Shown: piece by piece, positions 1-6,739 of the stretch
How positions within the stretch are numbered: position 1 is the first letter of the stretch
How the letters are laid out: each line of letters starts with the position of its first letter
Source: Candidatus Woesearchaeota archaeon
GTDB lineage: Archaea; Nanobdellota; Nanobdellia; Woesearchaeales; GW2011-AR4
Assembly (NCBI GenBank): GCA_016185955.1
Contig: JACPMQ010000030.1
Location: forward strand, 1 to 11,935
Direction of reading: 5' to 3'
DNA: 11,935 nt
Translations under genes and position numbers: made by a program
Notes under the pieces: model-generated
Told to the model about the DNA's origin: nothing
What the model saw: only the letters and a program-made list of their open reading frames with translations
Database searches by the model: none

Positions 1-1
1 C

Positions 2-49
2 CCCGAGCAAAACGATGCCGAATTGCAAGATTACCACCGTAACTCGTAA
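2..49 (+). CDS. Possible C-terminal end of an upstream protein (partial)
   Basis: Reading frame 2 is open from the left edge for 15 codons and ends with TAA. The peptide ends in ELQDYHRNS and is hydrophilic, as an ordinary C-terminus could be. The stop codon lies at the foot of the 18-bp hairpin. Frame 3 is also open, to a TAA at base 101, so the choice of frame is a guess. No family can be named from 15 residues. The 5' part lies outside the window. Confidence 0.25.
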   Translation, partial: PEQNDAELQDYHRNS

Positions 50-83
50 AAATTCCGCTGTTCGCAACAGCGGAATTTTTACG
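45..83. repeat. Perfect 18-bp inverted repeat with a 3-base loop
   Basis: The left arm at 45-62 (CGTAAAAATTCCGCTGTT) is the exact reverse complement of the right arm at 66-83, with CGC between them. It is far stronger than chance in this AT-rich sequence. It may be an RNA hairpin at the end of the gene on the left, or a palindromic repeat inserted there. Archaeal terminators are usually plain T-tracts, so a hairpin terminator is not the default reading. It lies 5 bases beyond the repeat block at 88-152. Confidence 0.75.
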
Positions 84-87
84 GCTT

Positions 88-152
88 CGCACAAGCACGA
101 ATAAGAATTCGCAAAAACCCTGCTTCTCGGACAAAGCCCTGTTAGCAGATAC
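88..152 (-). repeat. Dispersed repeat block, copy A
   Basis: Read on the minus strand, this stretch has three words in order: GTATCTGCTAACA (140-152), AGGGTTTTTGCGAATT (106-121) and GTGCTTGTGCG (88-98). The same three words occur in the same order on the plus strand at 6421-6470, with different spacers. Forty bases are identical in blocks of 13, 16 and 11. The block lies just downstream of tRNA-Pro and is followed on its own strand by the 45-83 hairpin. No ORF links the words. The function is unknown. Confidence 0.7.
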
Positions 153-204
153 TTTTTTTGTTAATTTTTTTCGATTTTTGTTTTAGTTATTCTAATTATT
201 GAGA

Positions 205-278
205 TGGGACTGCGGAGATTTGAACTCCGATCGCCACCCCCCGAAGGTGGAATGATAGCCAAATTACACTACAGCCCC
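205..278 (-). tRNA. tRNA-Pro (anticodon CGG)
   Basis: The minus strand folds into a full cloverleaf of 74 bases. The acceptor arm GGGGCTG pairs with CAGTCCC with one G-U pair. The anticodon stem is CCACC/GGTGG around the loop TTCGGGG, so the anticodon is CGG and reads CCG proline codons. The T arm is CGGAG/CTCCG around TTCAAAT. The discriminator is A, and the next bases are TCTC, so CCA is not encoded. No intron is present. G37 follows the anticodon, as usual for tRNA-Pro. Confidence 0.95.
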
Positions 279-294
279 AAGATATATCTTTAAT

Positions 295-307
295 TATTAT
301 ATATCTT
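295..307 (-). promoter_or_regulatory. TATA-like box for tRNA-Pro
   Basis: The minus strand reads AAGATATATAATA, centred about 24 bases upstream of the tRNA 5' end, the distance expected for an archaeal TATA box. The AT-rich gap is shared with the divergent protease gene. Confidence 0.5.
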
Positions 308-337
308 TATCAAAAACTATTTTTTGTTTAAAAAAGT

Positions 338-344
338 TTTTATA
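338..344 (+). promoter_or_regulatory. TATA-like box for the subtilisin-like protease
   Basis: The stretch TTTTATA is centred 31 bases before the ATG at 372, which predicts a transcript with only a few leader bases. This favours the ATG over the in-frame TTG at 324, because the TTG would lie upstream of the promoter. Confidence 0.45.
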
Positions 345-371
345 GCCCTTAGTAAACTTGCATTAAACACA

Positions 372-3300
372 ATGAAAAAAAGAGCAGTGGAATGTATATT
401 TATACTATTTGTAACTTTAACTATATTTCTTCTCCTTTCAGCGATTTCTTATTCTGGAGTTCCTGATATCGATGAAGATGGTGTGCCTGATAACGAGGAT
501 AAATGTTCAAATACTCCGGAAAAACAATTAGTAGACTACAATGGATGCAGCTGCGAGCAGAAAAAATGCCCTCAAGAAATGCCTTATTGTAAAGACGGTA
601 TATGCTTAGTTGATGCCCGCGATTCTTCCAAAGTTTCTGCCAAGGATTATAGCGCTGATGTTAGTATTCCTGAACTGTATATAATGGTGTCTCATGAGAC
701 ATCTGGAGAGTTATATGCTGAATTGTCATGGCAGCCAGAAGACTCTAAAGAATACGCAGTATATAGGCGTAATATCCCTAATGGAAAGATTAGCAAAATT
801 GCTTTAACAAAGTCTAACAGCTATTCAGACAAACTGCCTTATGTAGAATCATCTTATGAATATTTTATAGCACCACCATCTGCTGACAGCAAACAATTTA
901 GTAAGCCGGCAAAGCTCACTATCTCACTGCAAAAACAAAGTTCAGAGATTGGTGATATAAATGGCAAAATAAGAATGACCAGCTTGGATGATAAAAGTAA
1001 CAATGATAAGGATAACAATAAAGATAAAAATGATAAAGATGTTATTAGCAGTAGCGCAACACAAGAATTGAATAGTATACATAGCATAGCTAATAAGAAC
1101 ATAGATACTAATAAGAACGTAGATAATAAGCAAACTAGAGTGCAAGCATTATCTTCAGATGCGCCCAAATTTGACGGCTATATAGTGGAATTTAAGAATA
1201 TGCCTTTGGCTAAAAGCTCAAAATGGGAAATATTGAGTTGGATAATACCTGTAAATAAGATAAGAAAGTGGGGCATTTCAAGAGAGCATGAGAAAGCCAA
1301 AAAAGATATTTTGGAGAGGCTGGAAAGCATAGATAAAAATATAGATGAAAAATCTGATAATGCTATAGGCAATGAATATACCAAGGTTTTTAACGGCATT
1401 TCTTTGGATATCACTCCAGAAGAAGCAGAGATGCTAAAAAAATCCCCTTACATAAAAAATGTGTACCCTAATTATATAACCAAAGTTTCTCTGGAAAATT
1501 CAGTGCCATACATAAAAGCGAATTCAGCATGGTCAATGCGTGATACGCAAGGAAGAGCAATTACAGGCAAAGGAGTAACAATAGGCATAATTGATACCGG
1601 AGTAGATTATACACATCCTGATTTTGGAAGCTGCACTAAAAAAAAGTATGCTGAAAAGAAGTGCCTGAAATTTATAGAGGGGTATGATTTTGTTGATGAG
1701 GATAATGACCCTATGGATGAAAACGGGCATGGAACTCATGTTGCGTCAACAGCCGCTGGAAACAGTGCTATAAAAGGGGTTGCGCCTGATGCAAAAATAG
1801 TTCCTTATAGGGTAATGGACAGAAGCGGAATGGGAAAATCGGATGATATTATAGCATCTATTGAAAGAAGCGTTGACCCAAACAATGATGGAGATTTTTC
1901 AGACCACCTTGATATAATATCTCTTAGTCTCGGACACGATTGTCGGAATTATGCCAATGCCTATACAGAGGATGGTGATGCTTGCAGCCCTAATGATCCG
2001 GAGTCTAAAGCAATCTCAGCTGCGGCTGATAAAGGCGTACTTCCTGTTGTTGCAGCAGGCAATTCTGCCTCAGAATATTCTTTAATTTTTGGTTTTATTT
2101 CTCTCGGAAACACCATAGGCAGCCCAGGATTAAGCAGCAAGGCGTTGACTGTAGGCGCTATTGATAATGATAAGGTTGCTGATTTTAGCTCAATAGGACC
2201 TGTTTTTATTAGCATGGACAGAAATGAAGAGCTGATAAAGCCTGATGTTGTTGCTCCAGGGGTTGGCATCTGTGCTGCGTTGTCTTCAGAGCATGAAAAA
2301 CATCTTGATGATTTGAAGTGCAAAGATGATTTACATGTAGAACTAAGCGGAACAAGTATGGCAACACCTCATGTTTCCGGAGTTGCTGCCCTTGTTAAGC
2401 AGCTTCATCCGGATTGGTCGCCAGAAGACATTAAAAGCGCTATAATGAGCAGCGCTGTTGATTTAGGATTAGCGCCTACTATTCAAGGCTCCGGCAAAGT
2501 AAATTCACTAAATGCATTAAAGGTATCTTCTATAATAACTCCGGCAAGCCTTGCATTTATTTTTCATGATAAAGGTGTCAATGTTAAAAATGCTAAAATT
2601 CTTTTGAAAAACACAGCAAAAAGAAAAATAGCTTATAAAATAGGCATAGCAAAAGGCATTGAAGGCGCTTCTTTCACATTTAGCGATAATGAATTTTTTT
2701 TGCAGCCTGGAGACAGCAAAAGCATAAAAGTTGCTTTGGAAGGCAGCCCTCAACTGCTTAAAGGCAAGGAATACTGGGGAAGCCTCTATGTTAAAGAAGA
2801 TAATGGCAATGAATACAGGATTCCTATTTATATCCTTGTTAAGTCAAAAGCCAAATTAGCCCTTCAAGAATCATATTGCTCTAAGGATGAATTAAGAGTA
2901 GATATTGTTAATGAGGGGATAGAAGATATACTTGGTGATAAAATTAAGATACAGAGCCAGTCAGAAAACTGCAAAATTGATTTAGAGGCTATAATCAATG
3001 GGGTAGTTCCTCCTCTAAGTGAGCAAATAATTTATAGCGGACAATTGCTCCCATTAATAGCATATAAATGTGAGATAGGAAGAGAGCATACATATAAGAT
3101 AATTGGGCCAGAAAATGAGCTTATTGTAAGCGCTAACTGCCCTAAAAATTATAAGAAACTAGACCTCATTGATGTGGATAAATGTATAAATAGTATGGAT
3201 GATACTGGTGGAGAGTTCTCTATTAAACTTATAAATAATGGTATGGCTACTTTATCCAAAGACGATATAGAAATAATAACACAAGCACCACAGTCTTACA

Positions 3301-4418
3301 ATAAGTGTAGTTTAGAGCCTCTAAAAGAAGATATAAAGCCACAAGAAATCAAGACTATTGAAGCAAAAGGCTGCGGAGATGGCGCCCAATACATTAGGAT
3401 ATATGCCCCTGTTGGAGACAATGTAAAATCACTTCGATACTCAGTCACAAGATTTTGCAGTTCAAATCGCGCGCAGATAAACGCGGACAAATGCCGATGG
3501 GACTCGTCAGATAAACTTGGATTTAATATTCAAATAAAAAATGTTGGGACTGAACCAATATTTTTTGATCGAAGTTTCATAAGGAAGGTGTATAGTTCCT
3601 GTGCTCAAGGTCCTGAAACACTGCCAGATACAGAAGGATTCTTAATTCCTGGACAAAAGATAAACATTCCAATAAAAGGATGTGCTGAAGGAAGCAGTAA
3701 CATATATGAAATAATTTCAGCAGGCAAGATTATAGAAGTGATGAGTACTTGCCCGTATGCAAAGCCTCCTTTTGATTTGGCAATAATCACCACAGAGGAT
3801 AAAAAAGGCATGCATTACTATTTGTCATGGAAAACTAAAGACACAGAGCGCAAGGCATATACAATAAGGAGGTATTCAGGCAACGAGCCTGAGGAAATCG
3901 TAGCATTAGCGACTGTAGACTTATTATTTGAGTTGGATATATCTCAACTAGAGCGCGGAAAGGATTATAACTTTTATGTAGCTCCAGTGGATCCGGATTT
4001 GGAAGAGCTGAAAAGCAATTTTGTAAGCATCTTTATCCCTAAAGATTTAAATGAAAAAATAAAGCTAAAAAAAGAATGCAATCGCTGCAGCAACATTTAC
4101 GGATGCCAATGGGCAAATTTTTGGAGCTATGAGGAATCTTGCATTACTCCAATATATTCAGCATATTCAATTCTGGAGCGCGAAAGAGAATGCAGCTGCG
4201 GATTAGCAGACAAAAAAGCCTTAGATCTAGGCGGCAATAATGACGAATGCTCTTTCTGCGATAAAAAAATGCCCAAAAAAACAAATTGCGGCAGATGCAG
4301 CACACTTGAAGGAAAAAAGAATTGTTGGGTGGAGTGGTTTGATAAAGATGGGGGCTGCGACAGCGATTTTTACAACCAAAGAAAAGAGATTTGCCCTGAC
4401 GCAAGATGCACTAAATGA
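372..4418 (+). CDS. Large secreted subtilisin-like (S8) serine protease with multidomain C-terminus
   Basis: The product is a 1348-residue secreted endopeptidase. The ATG at 372 is chosen over a TTG 48 bases upstream because it gives a classic signal peptide (MKKR, then about 22 hydrophobic residues). Domains in order: a thrombospondin-3-like calcium motif with DIDEDGVPDNEDKC (32-45) and a Cys cluster; a fibronectin-III-like domain (about 100-185); an Asp/Asn/Lys-rich linker; an I9-like inhibitory prodomain (about 264-385); and the S8 domain (about 385-719). The catalytic triad is D408 (IIDTGVD), H453 (NGHGTH) and S662 (SGTSMATPH), with oxyanion N564. After it come three tandem repeats of about 102 residues starting at C836, C938 and C1041, a second fibronectin-like domain (about 1133-1222) and a Cys-rich tail (1235-1348). 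All key residues are present, so it should be active and self-processed outside the cell. The substrate is unknown. A role in envelope remodelling or polymer scavenging is inference. Confidence 0.93.
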   Translation: MKKRAVECIFILFVTLTIFLLLSAISYSGVPDIDEDGVPDNEDKCSNTPEKQLVDYNGCSCEQKKCPQEMPYCKDGICLVDARDSSKVSAKDYSADVSIPELYIMVSHETSGELYAELSWQPEDSKEYAVYRRNIPNGKISKIALTKSNSYSDKLPYVESSYEYFIAPPSADSKQFSKPAKLTISLQKQSSEIGDINGKIRMTSLDDKSNNDKDNNKDKNDKDVISSSATQELNSIHSIANKNIDTNKNVDNKQTRVQALSSDAPKFDGYIVEFKNMPLAKSSKWEILSWIIPVNKIRKWGISREHEKAKKDILERLESIDKNIDEKSDNAIGNEYTKVFNGISLDITPEEAEMLKKSPYIKNVYPNYITKVSLENSVPYIKANSAWSMRDTQGRAITGKGVTIGIIDTGVDYTHPDFGSCTKKKYAEKKCLKFIEGYDFVDEDNDPMDENGHGTHVASTAAGNSAIKGVAPDAKIVPYRVMDRSGMGKSDDIIASIERSVDPNNDGDFSDHLDIISLSLGHDCRNYANAYTEDGDACSPNDPESKAISAAADKGVLPVVAAGNSASEYSLIFGFISLGNTIGSPGLSSKALTVGAIDNDKVADFSSIGPVFISMDRNEELIKPDVVAPGVGICAALSSEHEKHLDDLKCKDDLHVELSGTSMATPHVSGVAALVKQLHPDWSPEDIKSAIMSSAVDLGLAPTIQGSGKVNSLNALKVSSIITPASLAFIFHDKGVNVKNAKILLKNTAKRKIAYKIGIAKGIEGASFTFSDNEFFLQPGDSKSIKVALEGSPQLLKGKEYWGSLYVKEDNGNEYRIPIYILVKSKAKLALQESYCSKDELRVDIVNEGIEDILGDKIKIQSQSENCKIDLEAIINGVVPPLSEQIIYSGQLLPLIAYKCEIGREHTYKIIGPENELIVSANCPKNYKKLDLIDVDKCINSMDDTGGEFSIKLINNGMATLSKDDIEIITQAPQSYNKCSLEPLKEDIKPQEIKTIEAKGCGDGAQYIRIYAPVGDNVKSLRYSVTRFCSSNRAQINADKCRWDSSDKLGFNIQIKNVGTEPIFFDRSFIRKVYSSCAQGPETLPDTEGFLIPGQKINIPIKGCAEGSSNIYEIISAGKIIEVMSTCPYAKPPFDLAIITTEDKKGMHYYLSWKTKDTERKAYTIRRYSGNEPEEIVALATVDLLFELDISQLERGKDYNFYVAPVDPDLEELKSNFVSIFIPKDLNEKIKLKKECNRCSNIYGCQWANFWSYEESCITPIYSAYSILERERECSCGLADKKALDLGGNNDECSFCDKKMPKKTNCGRCSTLEGKKNCWVEWFDKDGGCDSDFYNQRKEICPDARCTK

Positions 4419-4423
4419 TAACT

Positions 4424-4445
4424 AATTAATAACTGATTAATAACT
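4424..4445 (+). repeat. Tandem 11-bp duplication between two genes
   Basis: Two adjacent copies, AATTAATAACT and GATTAATAACT, differ at one base. They lie in the 42-base gap after the protease stop. The second copy lies 16-26 bases before the next start and could act as its TATA region. It may be simple replication slippage. Confidence 0.5.
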
Positions 4446-4460
4446 AACCTGGATTTTTAC

Positions 4461-5417
4461 ATGAGAAAACATAAAAAATCTCAAATAACAATATTCCTAA
4501 TTTTAGGGATAGTTGTAACTTTAGCATTCGCAATAATTTATTTTATGAGTTCATTAAGCAACCAAAGCAAGCAATCTGCAGCAGCCGCTAAAACCATAGA
4601 AAGCAACAAAGATGCTGTCCAGATAGTAAAAAATTATATGCAATCATGTCTTGACGGCTCAACTGAAAAATCAATATTTGCTGCAGGAGCGCAAGGAAAC
4701 TACTTAAATCTTAATGCAAAACAGGATATTCAAAAAACTTTTTATGCAAAAAATCCCGTGCCTTATTACCTTGAAGCAACTTGCGAGTCATACTGCCAAC
4801 AAAATGATGCAAATGATGAAAGCGAATGCAAGCAAAAAATATGCAAGTGGGCATACAAAAAAAACATGCCTGATTTGGATTTGATAAAAAAAGAATTGGA
4901 AAATAATATTTTAGCCGAATTTGAAGAGTGCTTCAGCAAAAACAATTTTGCAAACTTAGGCATAGATGTAATAATGCCAGAAAAAAGCAAAATAAGCATA
5001 TCTGCCAGCATAAACAAAGAAGATGTTTCTGTGTCGCTTGCATATCCTTTAGCCATAAAGTCCGGAGAAATTAAAGCAAATATGGATTTATTTACGTCAA
5101 AAGTTTTAGTAAGGCTGAAAGCTTTGTATGATGCTGCCAATGGGCTAATATCAAAAATAAGCAGCATACAGGAAAGTGAATACAAAGCCAAGCAAGAGAA
5201 TGAAAAGCCATATCTTGATTATGCAATCACAAAAGATGAATGCAGCAACTATGATAAAAACGGAAAAACAAATTTATACACACTAGATGATGACGCAAAA
5301 ACTGATAGAGTGGTAAGGCTAATGGATTACAGCAATTTTTACAGCAGATACAGCAAAACATACGGGCTTTACTTTGCGCTAAAAAATATAAATATACGGG
5401 GAGCGTGCAGTGGGTAA
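4461..5417 (+). CDS. Membrane-anchored extracellular protein with pilin-like N-terminus
   Basis: The product is 318 residues. It starts MRKHKKSQITIF and continues with hydrophobic residues to about position 30, then a polar Ser/Gln/Ala-rich stretch. A basic head, then Ser-Gln-Ile and a hydrophobic helix, resembles archaeal type IV pilin-like (class III) signals, although the usual small residue-Gln cleavage context is only approximate here. The rest (31-318) should be outside the cell. It has several Cys residues, including a cluster around CESYC, ECKQKIC and EECF, and a late Cys near the C-terminus. No enzyme motif is seen. It starts 42 bases after the secreted protease on the same strand, suggesting a surface pair. 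It could be a structural pseudopilin-like subunit or a simple anchored lipid-facing protein. Function unknown. Confidence 0.85.
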   Translation: MRKHKKSQITIFLILGIVVTLAFAIIYFMSSLSNQSKQSAAAAKTIESNKDAVQIVKNYMQSCLDGSTEKSIFAAGAQGNYLNLNAKQDIQKTFYAKNPVPYYLEATCESYCQQNDANDESECKQKICKWAYKKNMPDLDLIKKELENNILAEFEECFSKNNFANLGIDVIMPEKSKISISASINKEDVSVSLAYPLAIKSGEIKANMDLFTSKVLVRLKALYDAANGLISKISSIQESEYKAKQENEKPYLDYAITKDECSNYDKNGKTNLYTLDDDAKTDRVVRLMDYSNFYSRYSKTYGLYFALKNINIRGACSG

Positions 5418-5423
5418 CAAACA

Positions 5424-5432
5424 TTTAAATTA
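5424..5432 (+). promoter_or_regulatory. TATA-like box for the RNA methyltransferase
   Basis: TTTAAATTA is centred 25 bases before the ATG at 5453, which predicts a leaderless transcript. No Shine-Dalgarno sequence precedes that ATG. Confidence 0.5.
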
Positions 5433-5452
5433 TACTGCCTTATTTATATTGC

Positions 5453-6403
5453 ATGCTAAAAGAAATTCCAGATTCTGAAAAAATAGAATTCAAGCAAAAG
5501 TTTATTGAAAGATACTCCAAACTAACAGATTTCGAAGAATTCAAAAAATTTTCATTGTCATTTCTTAGAAGATCAATAAGAGTTAATACGCTAAAAATCC
5601 CGGTAAAAGAATTAAAGGAAAGGCTTGAAAAAATATGGGCTCTTGAGCAAATACCGTGGTGCAAGGAAGGATTTTGGATAGAGCATGTAAATAAAGAAAG
5701 AAGGGATATTGGAAACTTAATTGAGCATTCTTTAGGCTATTTTTATACACAGGAAGCAGCATCAATGATGCCTCCGATTGTTTTAGAGCCAAGAGAAGAT
5801 GAGCTTATACTTGATATGGCAGCATCTCCCGGCAGCAAAACAACCCAAATAGCATCTTATATGAAAAATAAGGGGATATTAATTGCAAATGATTACCAGA
5901 TAGAAAGAATGAAGCCTTTAACTATTAACATTCAAAGGTGCGGCATAACTAATTGCATTATTACCTTAATGCAGGGGCAATGGTTCAAAAACCTTGAGTT
6001 TGACAAAATTTTGTTGGATGCCCCCTGCTCAGGCACAGGAACAATAAGAAAAAGCCTTAAAACATTAAGAATATGGAATCCTTACATGGTAAAAAGATTG
6101 GCGGGCACTCAAAAGCAATTAATAGAAACAGCATTCAGCAGCTTAAAAGAGAATGGGATTCTTGTTTATTCAACATGCAGCTTAGAGCCAGAAGAAAATG
6201 AAGCAGTTGTTAATTTCTTGATTAATAAGCATGAAAATGCAAGATTGGAAGAAATAAATCTGCAAGGCATCAAAAGAAGCGCGCCAATCTTGGAGTTTGA
6301 AGGAAATAAATACAGCAAAGAAATTAAAAAATGCTTAAGGATATGGCCTCAAGACAATGATACTGAAGGCTTTTTTGTTGCGAAGATACAAAAAAGAGAT
6401 TAG
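5453..6403 (+). CDS. RsmB/NOP2/Sun-family RNA (cytosine-5) methyltransferase
   Basis: The product is a 316-residue S-adenosylmethionine-dependent enzyme that makes 5-methylcytosine in tRNA or rRNA. The N-terminal part (1-110) carries the family's RNA-binding segment, with SIRVNTLK and later YFYTQEAASM. The Rossmann core follows, with SAM motif LDMAASPGSKT (D121 region), then LLDAPCSGTG with C192 (motif IV, product release) and STCSLEPEENE with C242 (motif VI, nucleophile). It ends in the typical GFFVAKI strand. The length matches the compact archaeal Trm4-like enzymes and lacks the extra NusB domain of bacterial RsmB. This makes tRNA C48/C49 a likelier target than rRNA, but sequence alone does not settle it. 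It has its own TATA-like box and is probably transcribed alone. Confidence 0.95.
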   Translation: MLKEIPDSEKIEFKQKFIERYSKLTDFEEFKKFSLSFLRRSIRVNTLKIPVKELKERLEKIWALEQIPWCKEGFWIEHVNKERRDIGNLIEHSLGYFYTQEAASMMPPIVLEPREDELILDMAASPGSKTTQIASYMKNKGILIANDYQIERMKPLTINIQRCGITNCIITLMQGQWFKNLEFDKILLDAPCSGTGTIRKSLKTLRIWNPYMVKRLAGTQKQLIETAFSSLKENGILVYSTCSLEPEENEAVVNFLINKHENARLEEINLQGIKRSAPILEFEGNKYSKEIKKCLRIWPQDNDTEGFFVAKIQKRD

Positions 6404-6420
6404 CCAAAGGGATAAAATAG

Positions 6421-6470
6421 GTATCTGCTAACACAACATAAAGGGTTTTTGCGAATTAAGTGCTTGTGCG
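6421..6470 (+). repeat. Dispersed repeat block, copy B
   Basis: This copy carries GTATCTGCTAACA (6421-6433), AGGGTTTTTGCGAATT (6442-6457) and GTGCTTGTGCG (6460-6470), exactly as on the minus strand at 88-152 but with shorter spacers (8 and 2 bases instead of 18 and 7). It starts 17 bases after the methyltransferase stop and is followed 14 bases later by the nested inverted repeat at 6485-6693. Confidence 0.7.
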
Positions 6471-6484
6471 TCATTGCCAATTCA

Positions 6485-6693
6485 GGCTCAGTAGAAATCC
6501 TTAACAAATATAAGTGGCTGCTCCAAAATAAGGGGCGGTGGGCAAGTAGAAGAATGTTAATTGTGCTATCAAAATGGCGTGTATGTGCAAAAATAATTTT
6601 TGCTGTAATAACAATCAAGATGCGCCATTTTGCCTATAGTGCGGCTCTGGAGCAGCCACTTTAGTTTTTGGCTTTTAGGATTTCTACTGAGCC
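6485..6693. ncRNA. Candidate structured RNA or hairpin-type mobile element (nested inverted repeats)
   Basis: Four perfect stems are nested in register: 17 bp (6485-6501 with 6677-6693, GGCTCAGTAGAAATCCT), 13 bp (6512-6524 with 6649-6661, AAGTGGCTGCTCC), 10 bp (6570-6579 with 6623-6632, CAAAATGGCG) and 7 bp (6587-6593 with 6597-6603). The strands between stems are unequal in length (10/15, 45/16 and 7/19 bases), as in a folded RNA with internal loops. No known archaeal RNA was recognised: the SRP and RNase P signature motifs are absent. A MITE-like element is the main alternative, but no target-site duplication was found. A plus-strand frame 6449-6664 with a TTG start crosses it and is probably fortuitous. 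Strand is undetermined. The rest of the 6404-6739 spacer holds the repeat block and the promoter of the next gene. Confidence 0.5.
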
Positions 6694-6709
6694 CTAAAAT
6701 AGCAAACTA

Positions 6710-6716
6710 TTTATAT
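6710..6716 (+). promoter_or_regulatory. TATA-like box for the PGI/PMI gene
   Basis: TTTATAT is centred 27 bases before the ATG at 6740, consistent with leaderless transcription. Confidence 0.55.
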
Positions 6717-6739
6717 CTAAATAAAACTAAAAAGTTAAA

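Noticed and set aside
88..152. Integron-type attC site or CRISPR repeat for the dispersed block
   Set aside because: The core sites do not fit the attC consensus (TGCTAAC lacks the leading purine), and there are only two distant copies with no regular spacing.
324..371. TTG start at 324 adding 16 residues to the protease
   Set aside because: The added residues disturb the signal peptide, and the TTG lies before the TATA-like box at 338-344.
4766..5191. Minus-strand frame of 141 codons opposite the anchored protein
   Set aside because: Its composition is that of an antisense shadow and no start signal or motif is present.
6485..6693. Identity of this element as SRP RNA, because it contains GGAGCAGCC
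   Set aside because: Those bases pair in the 13-bp stem; the SRP helix 8 tetraloop and the opposing AGG-type loop strand are missing.
6485..6693. Recent transposon insertion with target-site duplication
   Set aside because: Flanks just outside the arms (CCAATTCA and CTAAAATA) are not alike.
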